Positions 7,425-15,610 are shown, counted from the first letter of the stretch. The stretch is DNA of 32,611 nt from Hydrogenophaga sp. (GCA_030696525.1 JAUYSB010000101.1:1-32611), one strand, 5' to 3'. The notes: a model not told the origin generated them from the letters alone. Program-made: numbers and translations.

Positions 7425-10400
7425 TCGCTGCTCCTGTCGTCGGAGGCGGCCACGGCCACGGGCCCCAGGTACTGGGCAATGTCCACGTCGTCGATCTGCT
7501 CGGGCAGCAGGTACTGCTCGGCGTAGCGCAGGTAGATGCCCGAGGTGAGGAAGAGGTCGAACAGCACCGGGTCGATGTGGCGGCGGCGCTTGAAGCCGTG
7601 CAGGATGCGCACCGACTCGGACAGGGTCTTGGCCTTCTTGTAGGGCCGGTCGCGCGCGGTCAGGGCCTCGAACACGTCGGCAATCGCCATGATGCGCGAG
7701 GGGATGGACAACTCGTTTTCGGTCAGGCGGCGCGGATAGCCGGTGCCGATCAGGGTTTCGTGGTGGGTGCCGGCGTACTCGGGCACGCGCTTGAGGTTGT
7801 AGGGCAGCGGCATGTTCTCCAGCATCACAATGGTCTGGATGATGTGCTCGTTGATCTTGAAACGCTCTTCTTCGGTGAGGGTGCCGCGCGCGATGGACAG
7901 GTTGTACACCTCGCCGTGGTTGTAGAGGTGTTCGGGCACCTTGACCGCAAAACCGTAGCGGCTGTCGAGCGCGGCCGAGGGCGGGCGTTCGAACAGGTGC
8001 TGCGCCTTGTCGGCCAGCAAAAATTCCTGCGCCGGCAAGGGCCGCGCCGGCTCGCGCTCAAACCGCGCCAGCTCGTCGTGGGCCAGGCCCAGGCGGTCGT
8101 CGAAGTGGCGTTGCCAGGTGGTCTGCGCGATGGCGCGCAGGCGCTCCACCTTGTCGGGCGCCATGAATTCGCTGCCCAGGTTGCACTCGGCCACGAAGGC
8201 GAAGTCCGACAACAACTGGGCGCGCCGGGCTTCGAAACGCTGGGTGGCGGCCTGCGCCTGCGCCGGGTCGGCCAGGGTGGCTTCCAGGCACTCGATGCGG
8301 GCGTCGCGCAGCAGCACCTCGAAGCGGGTGCGGATCTCGTGGATGCGGTTGAAGATGGTTTCGAGCTTGGTGGCCTTGTCCACCACGAACTCCGGCGTGG
8401 TGACCTTGCCGCAGTCGTGCAGCCAGGCCCCGATGCGGAACTCGCGCCACTCGTCTTCGGTGTCGAACGAAAACTCGGCCAGCGGCCCCTGTTTCATGTC
8501 GCTGGCCTCGCGCGCCAGCATGAAGGCCAGCTGCGGCACGCGCTCGCAGTGGCCGCCGGTGTAGGGGCTCTTGGTGTCGATGGCGCCGGCCAGGATCTGG
8601 ATCATGGCGTCCAGCAAGGCCTTCTGGGCGCCGAACAGGTTCTGGTTCTCCAGCGCCACCGCGGCCTGGGCCGCCAGCGCCTCGACGAAGCTGACGATCT
8701 CGGGGTCGAAGGGGATCACCGCGCCGGTTTTGGGGTCCATCGCGTTCATGAGCTGGAACAGCCCCAGCACATGGCCTTCGCGCGCTTTCAGCGGCACGTT
8801 GAGCGTGGAGACCACACGCATGCCCGACGAGTCGCTGAAACGCTTCGTGCCGCTGACGTCGAAGCGGGTTTCGCTGTAGATGTCGTCGATGACCACGGTC
8901 TCGCCGGTGAGCACCACGTGGGTGGCCACGTAGCGGTGGTCGGGGTGGCCGTTGATGTCGTAGAGCGCGAGTTCGGTGGCGGGCAGCGGGTCGTCGCTGG
9001 TGCGCAGGGTGAAGCGCAGGGTGTTGCGCTCGGTCTTGAGGAACAGGGTGGCGGCCTGGCAATGGGCAATCTCACGCGCGCCGAACAGGGCCGAGCGCAG
9101 CAGCGCGCTGCGGTCTTGCTGGCGGCCAAGTTCGATGCCGGTGTCCACGATGCGCGAGAGCTTGGCCTGCGCCAGCTCCAAGGCCGCCGTGCGCTCCTTG
9201 ACCGAGCGGTGCATGACGGCCTGCGCCTGGCCCAGCGCGTCGATCTCGTACAGGTAGGAGCGCACCTCGGCCGGCTCGGCCGAAAAATCCAGTGCCCGCA
9301 GGCGTTCGGAGTTTTGCGCCATGCGACCCAGCGAACGCGCAATGCCGCGCGTGCCCACCAGGGCAATGGGCACCAGCACCAACAGCAGCAGCGTGGTGAC
9401 CAGCAGCACGTCGCGCCGTGCGCGCTCCACCGGCGCGGTGTAGTCGGACACCGGCGCCCAGGACACCACCTGGTAGCGGCCGCTGCCGGCCACCGAGAGG
9501 CGGCGCAGCACCAGCAGGTGGGGCTCGCCGGCCAGGTTGAGGAATTGCGCGCGATCGGGCGGGAGGTCGCCCAGCAGGGCAGCCACAGCCGAGGCCTTGG
9601 GGCCGCCCACCGCCGCCATGGAGGGCAGCAGCGTGGCGGTGTTGGGCAGCGCCGAGGTGCCACGCCCGTGTGCGGCCAGCAGGCGGCCGCTGTCGTCGAG
9701 CACGCCCAGGAAAGCGTTGTCGCTGGTGCGGTAGCCGGCGAGCACGGCCGGCAGGCTGTGCAGGCTGATGTCGATGCCGTAGGCGCCCTGGCCGCCGGGC
9801 AGCGGGGCGGAGATGGTCAGGCCCTCGCTCTGGGTGGACGCGAACACATAGGGCGCGGTGAGCGAGGCACCGCTGGCGCGTTGGGCACCCTGGTACCAGG
9901 GCCGGTCCAGCGGCGAGTAGCTGGCGGCGCTGCTGCGGCTGGCCAGCGGCCGGTCCTGGGCGTCCAGAAACTGCCACCGTTCGGTGCGCTGGCCAGCGGC
10001 ATCCCGCTGTATCACACGCACCGCCAGCTCGGTCTCGGGGGGCGCAGCCAGGGCCTTGAGGATGGCGGCATCGCGGCGCACACCGATGGCCTGCAAAAAG
10101 TCGCCGTTGGACAGGCCAACGTACTCGCCATAGACGCCGGGGTTTTGCCGCACCGCGGTCTTGAGCACGGCCAGCGCCGAATCGACCACGGCGGTCTTGC
10201 GCGCCAGCAGGTCGGCCGCGTCTGCCGCCGCAAAGGCCGTGGCGCGCCGCGCATGCGCCTCCAGGTTGAGCTGCAGGTTCTCGGCAATGCCCTGCGTGAT
10301 GAGCTCGAAACGGTCGGTGGCGCCTTGCTCGGCGGTCTCGCGGAATTTGCCGAACACCGTGCCCAGAAACACCAGCGCCAGCACCAACACCAGCGCGCTG

Positions 10401-10450
10401 GCCGACAGCACGATCCATTGCTGAAACCTGATGGTGGTGAAACCAAACAT
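7421..10450 (-). CDS. Membrane HD-GYP domain protein with Cache and GAF sensor domains
   Basis: A 1009-residue signalling protein, likely a cyclic-di-GMP phosphodiesterase at the inner membrane. The order is: transmembrane helix at about 11-33, periplasmic double-Cache-like sensor at about 45-340, second transmembrane helix at 347-366, linker/coiled coil to about 430, GAF domain at 433-603, HD-GYP at 618-973. Key residues are H634, H678-D679 (HDCGK), H869, H896-H897-E898 and GYP at 904-906. The usual Asp of the DGxGYP motif is Ile901, and some 170 extra residues separate HDxGK from the next metal histidine. ATG 10450 is preferred, with GGGAG nine bases upstream; a GTG lies at 10486. Its stop overlaps the racemase start. 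Confidence 0.88.
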   Translation of the reverse strand: MFGFTTIRFQQWIVLSASALVLVLALVFLGTVFGKFRETAEQGATDRFELITQGIAENLQLNLEAHARRATAFAAADAADLLARKTAVVDSALAVLKTAVRQNPGVYGEYVGLSNGDFLQAIGVRRDAAILKALAAPPETELAVRVIQRDAAGQRTERWQFLDAQDRPLASRSSAASYSPLDRPWYQGAQRASGASLTAPYVFASTQSEGLTISAPLPGGQGAYGIDISLHSLPAVLAGYRTSDNAFLGVLDDSGRLLAAHGRGTSALPNTATLLPSMAAVGGPKASAVAALLGDLPPDRAQFLNLAGEPHLLVLRRLSVAGSGRYQVVSWAPVSDYTAPVERARRDVLLVTTLLLLVLVPIALVGTRGIARSLGRMAQNSERLRALDFSAEPAEVRSYLYEIDALGQAQAVMHRSVKERTAALELAQAKLSRIVDTGIELGRQQDRSALLRSALFGAREIAHCQAATLFLKTERNTLRFTLRTSDDPLPATELALYDINGHPDHRYVATHVVLTGETVVIDDIYSETRFDVSGTKRFSDSSGMRVVSTLNVPLKAREGHVLGLFQLMNAMDPKTGAVIPFDPEIVSFVEALAAQAAVALENQNLFGAQKALLDAMIQILAGAIDTKSPYTGGHCERVPQLAFMLAREASDMKQGPLAEFSFDTEDEWREFRIGAWLHDCGKVTTPEFVVDKATKLETIFNRIHEIRTRFEVLLRDARIECLEATLADPAQAQAATQRFEARRAQLLSDFAFVAECNLGSEFMAPDKVERLRAIAQTTWQRHFDDRLGLAHDELARFEREPARPLPAQEFLLADKAQHLFERPPSAALDSRYGFAVKVPEHLYNHGEVYNLSIARGTLTEEERFKINEHIIQTIVMLENMPLPYNLKRVPEYAGTHHETLIGTGYPRRLTENELSIPSRIMAIADVFEALTARDRPYKKAKTLSESVRILHGFKRRRHIDPVLFDLFLTSGIYLRYAEQYLLPEQIDDVDIAQYLGPVAVAASDDRSSE

Positions 10451-10513
10451 CCGCAGAGGCTCCCAGATAAAAACACAGCCTACCACCGGAGACGGTCAGG
10501 AATGTGAGGTTTG

Positions 10514-10549
10514 TTGACAGTTCAGCCCGGGTTCATTTACCATGGTGAA
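10514..10549 (+). promoter_or_regulatory. Promoter/operator candidate of the LexA-like gene
   Basis: A consensus -35 hexamer TTGACA is at 10514-10519. At the expected -10 distance lies TTTACCATGGTGAA (10536-10549), a palindrome with one mismatched pair, centred 30 bp before the ATG at 10573. A repressor bound there would block RNA polymerase, so autoregulation by the LexA-like protein is a reasonable inference. The -10 itself is weak (TTTACC or TTACCA). The sequence is not the CTGT-N8-ACAG SOS box. Confidence 0.45.
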
Positions 10550-10572
10550 CATTCATTCACTTATTTCGCCAG

Positions 10573-11154
10573 ATGTCTGACCAGAAACACCTCGACGCCT
10601 TGCGCATCTACTGGCGCGAACACAAGGCGTTCCCGTCCATGGCCAAGCTCGCCGACGTGCTGGGCCTGGCCTCGGCCGGGGGGGTGTTCAAGGTGGTGGG
10701 GCGGCTGGTGGACGCGGGGTTTCTGGAGCGCGTGGAAGGTCGCATCGCGCCCACCCGCGATTTTTTTGCCCTGCCCGTGCTGGGCAAGGTGCGCGCCGGC
10801 CTGCCGCAGATGGAAGACCAGAGCGCCGGGCAGGAGATGGTGGGGGTGGAGGACTACCTGATCCGCCACCCCGAGCGCACCGTGTTCTGCCGCGTGCGAG
10901 GCGAGTCCATGCGCGACGCCGGCCTGCTCGACGGCGACATGGTGGTGGTGGAGCGCAACCGGCCAACCAAGTCCGGCGACATCGTCGTGGCGCTGGTGGA
11001 CAACGAGATGACGGTGAAGTACCTGTTCCCGCTGGCCGGCCCGGGCGGCTGGGTGCTCAAGCCGGCCCACCCCGACTACCCCGACATCCTGGCGCGCGAG
11101 TCGCTGGAGGTGATTGGCGTGGTGGTGGGCATGTTCCGGCAGGTGGGGCGCTGA
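10573..11154 (+). CDS. LexA-like S24-family autoproteolytic transcriptional repressor
   Basis: 193 residues. The N-terminal 60 residues form a winged-helix-like DNA-binding domain (SMAKLADVLGLASAGGVFKV). The C-terminal half is a S24 peptidase domain with the self-cleavage bond A75-G76 (KVRAGLP), nucleophile S112 (RGESM) and general base K149 (MTVKY). In LexA-family proteins RecA filaments, or another signal, trigger cleavage and derepression. It is shorter than canonical beta-proteobacterial LexA, which is about 220 residues, and its DNA-binding part differs, so it is probably a second specialised repressor and not the global lexA. It is divergent from the HD-GYP gene, with an operator-like palindrome in its promoter. 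No strong ribosome site precedes the ATG. Confidence 0.88.
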   Translation: MSDQKHLDALRIYWREHKAFPSMAKLADVLGLASAGGVFKVVGRLVDAGFLERVEGRIAPTRDFFALPVLGKVRAGLPQMEDQSAGQEMVGVEDYLIRHPERTVFCRVRGESMRDAGLLDGDMVVVERNRPTKSGDIVVALVDNEMTVKYLFPLAGPGGWVLKPAHPDYPDILARESLEVIGVVVGMFRQVGR

Positions 11155-11190
11155 GGCGCCGGCCCGCACTGTGGTGTTTTTCTTTTTTTT
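11143..11190 (+). terminator. Possible intrinsic terminator after the LexA-like gene
   Basis: GGCGC (11147-11151) pairs with GCGCC (11156-11160) around a TGAG loop that includes the stop codon. Outer bases 11143-11145 can pair with 11167-11169. A T-rich tract (13 T with one C) lies at 11177-11190. The gap of several bases between stem and T-tract makes it imperfect. Confidence 0.35.
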
Positions 11191-11203
11191 GACCGAGGTT
11201 TCC

Positions 11204-11338
11204 ATGACGATCAAAGCCATTTTTCGCAAGATCACCGGGCGCGGCGGCGCCCTCAACCGCGCCACCACCACGCGCGAAATCTGCCAGCTCAATGTGCTGG
11301 CGGCGGGCGCGCGGGTGTCGGTGTACGAGCTGGACTGA
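11204..11338 (+). CDS. Small hypothetical protein (44 residues)
   Basis: The ATG at 11204 is preceded by GAGG at 11195-11198, a usable ribosome site at normal spacing, just after the T-rich tract downstream of the LexA-like gene. The product begins MTIKAIFRKITGRGG and is basic at the N-terminus, with a hydrophobic patch (LNVLAAGARVSVYELD) at the end. No domain is recognised. A longer in-frame start at 11114 lies inside the LexA-like gene and is less likely. It ends 6 bp before the convergent cupin stop. It could be a genuine small protein or a fortuitous frame; codon use is GC-rich like its neighbours. Confidence 0.55.
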   Translation: MTIKAIFRKITGRGGALNRATTTREICQLNVLAAGARVSVYELD

Positions 11339-11344
11339 GCGCCT

Positions 11345-11863
11345 TCAGACCCCGCCGTTCGGGTGGGTGGGGTCTACCCACAGCACCTGCTCGGGTTTCT
11401 CCACCGGGTCGATGTCGAGGTTGACCGCCACCGCCTGCCCGTCGCTGCGGCACAGCACACATTCGAGCACCTCGGTCGCGCTGGCATTGATCTCCTGGTG
11501 CGGCACAAACGGCGGCACGTAGATGAAATCGCCCGGCCCGGCCTCCGCAGTGAACTCCAGCTTCTCGCCCCAGCGCATGCGCGCGCGGCCCCGCACCACG
11601 TAGATCACACTCTCCAGCGGGCCGTGGTGGTGGGCGCCGGTTTTGGCGTTGGCGTGGATGGTGACCGTGCCCGCCCAGAGCTTTTGGGCGCCCACGCGAG
11701 CAAAGTTGATCGCGGCCTTGCGGTCCATGCCCGGTGTGGAAGGCACGTTGCCGTCGAGCTGGTGGCCGGGGACCACACGCACCCCATCGTGTTTCCAGGC
11801 TGGGTCGTGCGCGTGGTCGTGGTCGTGCGAAGCATCCTGTGGGTGGTGGTGATCGTGTGTCAT
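11345..11863 (-). CDS. Cupin-domain protein with histidine-rich N-terminus
   Basis: 172 residues with a single cupin barrel. Motif 1 covers about residues 65-92, with H78/H80, E84 and G92, and motif 2 is GDFIYVPPFVPHQEIN with H122, so one divalent metal site is expected. The first 20 residues hold eight His and five Asp (MTHDHHHPQDASHDHDHAHD), an extension that could bind or buffer metal. The family includes dioxygenases, isomerases and sensors; the reaction cannot be named. It is convergent with the small ORF and divergent from the DUF2889 gene. The ribosome site at the ATG is weak. Confidence 0.85.
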   Translation of the reverse strand: MTHDHHHPQDASHDHDHAHDPAWKHDGVRVVPGHQLDGNVPSTPGMDRKAAINFARVGAQKLWAGTVTIHANAKTGAHHHGPLESVIYVVRGRARMRWGEKLEFTAEAGPGDFIYVPPFVPHQEINASATEVLECVLCRSDGQAVAVNLDIDPVEKPEQVLWVDPTHPNGGV

Positions 11864-11972
11864 GGCAGCGCGAGGCGAGTGAGGTAGCCCCAGTGTGCCA
11901 CCCCCGTGTCACACCCACGCCCGCCATGCCGGAAAATGCCCCATCCGCCCGCTCAAACCTGGAGATCGCGCC

Positions 11973-12536
11973 TTGCCTTTGCCACCCCCTCAGCCCCGCA
12001 CCCTGAAACACACCCGCCGCGTGGAATACCGAGGTTTCCAGCGCGACGACGGCCTCTGGGACATCGAAGGCGAGCTGCACGACAGCAAGCCCCATGCGTT
12101 CGAGATCGAAGGTGAGGGCCGTTGGGAGCCCGGCCAGCCGGTGCACCACATGCTTCTGCGCGTGAGCATCGACGAGGCCATGGTGATACGCGACGTGGCC
12201 GTTGCCATGGACGCCTACCCCCACGGCCCCTGCCCGCAGGCCATGGCACCGCTGCAACGCATGGTGGGCGAAACCCTGGGCCGCGGCTGGCGCCAGACCA
12301 TACAGCGCCACCTCGGCGGCATACAGGGCTGCACCCACCTGCGCGAACTGCTGTTCAACCTGGCCACCGCCGCCTTCCAGACCCGCACCGCGTCCTTCGC
12401 GCCGGCCGCCGACGGCCAGCCCCCCGCCCACCTCGGGCAATGCCTGGCCTGGGACTTCAACGGGCCGGTGGTGGAGAAGGTGTACCCGGTGTTTTTTGGC
12501 TGGAAGGCGCCGGAGCGTGCGCCCAAGCCGGCCTGA
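11973..12536 (+). CDS. DUF2889 domain protein
   Basis: 187 residues if started at TTG 11973, which has GGAG at 11961-11964 eight bases upstream; the in-frame ATG at 11895 has no such signal and adds a low-complexity leader. The domain begins around TRRVEYRGFQRDDGLWDIEGEL and ends near CLAWDFNGPVVEKVYPVFFGW. This family of unknown function is frequent in Burkholderiales. Conserved features are the opening D-G-x-W-D-I-E-G and the central CTHLRELLFNLATAAFQT helix. It is transcribed away from the cupin gene across a 109-bp spacer. Confidence 0.83.
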   Translation: MPLPPPQPRTLKHTRRVEYRGFQRDDGLWDIEGELHDSKPHAFEIEGEGRWEPGQPVHHMLLRVSIDEAMVIRDVAVAMDAYPHGPCPQAMAPLQRMVGETLGRGWRQTIQRHLGGIQGCTHLRELLFNLATAAFQTRTASFAPAADGQPPAHLGQCLAWDFNGPVVEKVYPVFFGWKAPERAPKPA

Positions 12537-12540
12537 AGCG

Positions 12541-12578
12541 CGCTGAGGGTGGTCGTCAGCGGGCGTCGGTTGTCGCCC
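12541..12578. terminator. Two small tandem stem-loops between convergent genes
   Basis: CGCTGA (12541-12546) pairs with TCAGCG (12556-12561), and GGGCG (12561-12565) pairs with CGCCC (12574-12578), in the 45-bp gap between the DUF2889 and amine oxidase 3' ends. The two stems share base 12561, so they may be alternatives. No T-run is present. This is a weak terminator candidate. Confidence 0.28.
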
Positions 12579-12581
12579 GGC

Positions 12582-13700
12582 TCAGGGCTTGCTGCCAGAC
12601 ACCTGGCACAGCGCCGCGGCCAAGGCCTCCGTGCCTCTCAAAGCGGCATCGATCGCGCCCGCCACATAGCCCGGGAACAAAGGCGACCACTCGCTTGCGA
12701 TGCCGGTGATGCGCCCATGCCACCGCGCGTCCCTGGGTGCGGCGGAGGGTGCGCTTGGGTGGCCGGTCGCAGACACGGCATCAGCAGGTGTCGCGGTGAA
12801 TTCGTCGTCTGACCAGTCCTTGAGCCAATCAGCGGTCGGGTTCAGGGCCTCGGCCCCGAACAGGCGGCCCATCTGCGCGCGACACAGTCGGATGAGCGTC
12901 TCTGCGGGCACCGTTTGCCGCGTTGCCGCCGGCACGCCGACGAAGCCGAAGAGAGCACCCATGCCTTCGGGGGGAGAGGCATCGTGCAGCTCAACCATGG
13001 GGCCAGCGTAGCTGCGAGCGCTGCCTGAGAGGCCTTGCGCCCGCCAGAATGGTCGGGGGTACACCGCGACATACTTGGCATGGGGCGCCATCCACGTCGG
13101 GCAGTCGGCCCACTCGCGGGCCAGTGCGCTGGGCAAAGGGGGATCAAAGCCGATGCGGTCAACGACCAAACGTGGCGGCAATGCCAGCAGCACATGCCTG
13201 GCGAGCACGCGGTATGCCTCGCCATCTTCGGTGACTGCGTCGACCCAGGTGCCATCGCCGTCGAACGACCCGATGTGGCGCACGCGGTGCCCCAGGCGGA
13301 TCTTTTCGCTTGGCACGCGCGCCGCCAAGGCATCGACCAGGGCCGCCATGCCGCCCTCCACGCGCAGCGACTGCGACGGCTCGGCCGACAGGCCATCGAA
13401 GCGGCGCACAGGCGCCGTCGCGGACTGTTCAAACACCATCGATCCCGCTTCATGCTGGTGGAAAGTCCGCACGCCCAGGGCGCTCACCACAGCGTCAAGT
13501 TGCGGCTGCATGTCTGGCCAGTACCAGGTGGCGCCGAGGTCGAAGCGGGCGTCCCCCACAGACTCGGACAGCAGGCGCCCGCCCAGCCGGGAGCGGGCCT
13601 CCAGCAGCACATGGTCGTGCACGCCCTGCTGCTCCAGGAGATAAGCCGCGTACAGGCCGCTCAGGCCCGCGCCGACGATGACAACCGAAACTCTGTTCAT
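12582..13700 (-). CDS. Flavin-containing amine oxidase family protein (FAD-dependent)
   Basis: 372 residues from ATG 13700 (MNRVSVVIVGAGLSGL); the frame is open further upstream, but the FAD fold starts here. The GxGxxG dinucleotide motif is at about residues 10-15. The amine oxidase GG motif is ARSRLGGRL, followed by LGATWYWPDMQP. The C-terminal flavin contact is IASEWSPLFPGYVAGAIDAA, where family members carry a related glycine-tyrosine segment. It should oxidise an amine or a related electron-rich substrate using FAD. It is shorter than typical monoamine oxidases, which have about 450 residues. It is divergent from aidB and convergent with the DUF2889 gene; no partner indicates the substrate. 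Confidence 0.85.
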   Translation of the reverse strand: MNRVSVVIVGAGLSGLYAAYLLEQQGVHDHVLLEARSRLGGRLLSESVGDARFDLGATWYWPDMQPQLDAVVSALGVRTFHQHEAGSMVFEQSATAPVRRFDGLSAEPSQSLRVEGGMAALVDALAARVPSEKIRLGHRVRHIGSFDGDGTWVDAVTEDGEAYRVLARHVLLALPPRLVVDRIGFDPPLPSALAREWADCPTWMAPHAKYVAVYPRPFWRAQGLSGSARSYAGPMVELHDASPPEGMGALFGFVGVPAATRQTVPAETLIRLCRAQMGRLFGAEALNPTADWLKDWSDDEFTATPADAVSATGHPSAPSAAPRDARWHGRITGIASEWSPLFPGYVAGAIDAALRGTEALAAALCQVSGSKP

Positions 13701-13803
13701 GGCCAGAACGGTAGCGCATTCGAGCAGCCACCTCCGCCGTCCCTGAATCGCCCTTCTGCGCCGTGGCACTTTCGCCCCTGCAGCCAATGCGGCGAGCCAG
13801 CGC

Positions 13804-13832
13804 TTGCCGCTGTGCGACCAGCGAATTAGCAT
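13804..13832 (+). promoter_or_regulatory. Sigma-70-like promoter candidate for aidB
   Basis: TTGCCG at 13804-13809 and TAGCAT at 13827-13832 are separated by 17 bp, followed by AGGAGA at 13846-13851 five bases before the ATG at 13857. Each hexamer deviates from consensus in one or two positions. It sits in the 156-bp spacer divergent from the amine oxidase. Confidence 0.45.
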
Positions 13833-13856
13833 CCACCGTCAATCCAGGAGACAAGC

Positions 13857-15575
13857 ATGAACGCCCCGATCGCAGCACAGACCTTGGCCACCTCGGCGCA
13901 GACCGACCGCTTTTCGACCCACACCGTCAAAAACCAGGCCGACTTTCCGTTTGGCTTCAATGCGTTCGATGACGATGTGGTGCTCAAGGCCGCGGTCGGG
14001 CGTGACGCGCCGTGGGCGGCGGCGAAATGCGCGGCGCTGGGTCGGCTGGCGGGCGATGAGTCCGTTCAGGAGCTGGCCCGTCAGGCCAACCGCAACGTCC
14101 CCGAACTCAAGACCCACGACCGCTACGGCAACCGCATCGACTGGGTCGACTTCCACCCGTCCTGGCACCAGCTGATGTCGCTGGCCTGGCAACACGAAGT
14201 CCCCACGCTTTCGTGGACCGCACAGCAGCAGAACCCCCACCTGGCGCGCGCGGTGCTCTCCTACCTGTGGAACCAGGTGGAGCAAGGCACGGGCTGCCCC
14301 ACGGGCATGGCCTACGCTGCGTACGCAGGCTTGGTGCGTGAGCCTGCCCTGAACATCTGGGCGAAAAAAACCCTGGGCACGGTGTACGAAAACAGCCGCC
14401 GCGAAGTGGCCGACAAACCGTCCGTGGTCATCGGCTACGCCATGACCGAAAAACAAGGCGGTTCGGACCTGCGCGAGACGCAGACCACAGCCGTCTACTC
14501 CCATTCAGCCGAGTACCACGGTGCCATGGCGCACTGGTACGAACTGACCGGCCACAAGTGGTTCTGCTCGGTCCCACAGTCGGATGGCTTCTTCACGCTG
14601 GCCAAGGTGAGTGGCGGTGTGACCTGCTTCTTTTTCCCGCGCACCTTGCCTGACGGCAGCTTCAACCGCTTCTTCATCCAGCGCCTCAAAGACAAGGCGG
14701 GCAACCGCTCTAACGCCGGCAGCGAAGTGGAATACAGCGGGACGATGGCGATCCGGGTGGGGGAAGAGGGACGCGGCCTGCGCGAGATCCTGTCCCACTC
14801 CCACCTCACGCGCCTGGACTTCGCGGTCGGCTCGGCGGGCTTGATGCGCCAGGTGCTCACCCTGGCACTGAACCACACCACCACGCGTGGCGCGTTCGGC
14901 TCCAGCCTGGCCAGGCGCCCCATGATGGCCAACGTCCTGGCCGACATGGCCGTTGAAGTGGAAGCCTCCACGCTCATGGCCTTGCGCGTGGCCAGGGCCA
15001 CCGATTGCCTCGACTCCAGCCCGCAGGAAAAAGCGCTGGCGCGTGTGGCAACGCCGGTGGCGAAATACTTCAACTGCTCACGTGTGGTGGCGGTGGCCAA
15101 CGAGGCGCTGCAATGTCACGGCGGCAACGGCTTTGTGGAAGACCACCCGATGGCCCGGCTGTACCGCGAGGCGCCGCTCAACAGCGTGTGGGAGGGCGCG
15201 GCCAACATGATGTGCATGGACGTGCGCCGCGCCATGCTTCAAGACCCGAACTGCCGCGATGCCTTGTTGGCGGAACTGGCCGACGTGCGGGGACAGGACA
15301 CGCGCTTCGACGGCTTTGTCAACGCCATGGGGCCGCTGCTGGACGAGATGCAGCAAGAGGAGTTCCTGGCCCGTCCGGCCACCGAGGTGATTGCCCGTGC
15401 GCTGCAAGGCGCAGAGCTCTTGCGACACGCAACGCCCGAGGTCATCGACGTGTTCATGAAAACACGCTTGGGCGGCGGCACGAACAACTGGGGCGTGATG
15501 TTCGGCACCCTGGGGCCGGGCGTGACACAGGCGCAAGCAGACCGCATCGTGGAACGGGCCTGCGTCAAACGTTGA
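13857..15575 (+). CDS. aidB: AidB-type acyl-CoA dehydrogenase (adaptive alkylation-response family)
   Basis: 572 residues. Diagnostic AidB segments are visible along the whole chain: MTEKQGGSDLR and GHKWFCSVPQSD in the middle domain, RLKDKAGNRSN followed by a conserved Glu, and RLYREAPLNSVWEGAANMM near the C-terminal domain. E. coli AidB binds FAD and DNA and is induced by methylating agents; its physiological reaction is unsettled, and some relatives are annotated as isovaleryl-CoA dehydrogenases. The start has a strong AGGAGA ribosome site. The GST gene follows after 35 bp and is probably co-transcribed, which would fit protection against electrophiles. Confidence 0.9.
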   Translation: MNAPIAAQTLATSAQTDRFSTHTVKNQADFPFGFNAFDDDVVLKAAVGRDAPWAAAKCAALGRLAGDESVQELARQANRNVPELKTHDRYGNRIDWVDFHPSWHQLMSLAWQHEVPTLSWTAQQQNPHLARAVLSYLWNQVEQGTGCPTGMAYAAYAGLVREPALNIWAKKTLGTVYENSRREVADKPSVVIGYAMTEKQGGSDLRETQTTAVYSHSAEYHGAMAHWYELTGHKWFCSVPQSDGFFTLAKVSGGVTCFFFPRTLPDGSFNRFFIQRLKDKAGNRSNAGSEVEYSGTMAIRVGEEGRGLREILSHSHLTRLDFAVGSAGLMRQVLTLALNHTTTRGAFGSSLARRPMMANVLADMAVEVEASTLMALRVARATDCLDSSPQEKALARVATPVAKYFNCSRVVAVANEALQCHGGNGFVEDHPMARLYREAPLNSVWEGAANMMCMDVRRAMLQDPNCRDALLAELADVRGQDTRFDGFVNAMGPLLDEMQQEEFLARPATEVIARALQGAELLRHATPEVIDVFMKTRLGGGTNNWGVMFGTLGPGVTQAQADRIVERACVKR

Positions 15576-15610
15576 CGCAGCAAGCGGCACCGCCCATCGC
15601 CTTTGTTTCA

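Noticed and set aside
7415-10507. A 1030-codon open frame on the plus strand opposite the HD-GYP gene
   Set aside because: It is a high-GC antisense shadow: the minus-strand frame has complete Cache, GAF and HD-GYP motifs, while the plus-strand translation is low-complexity with no domain.
10573-11154. Calling this gene the global lexA
   Set aside because: The length and DNA-binding domain differ from canonical beta-proteobacterial LexA, and no CTGT-N8-ACAG SOS box was seen upstream.
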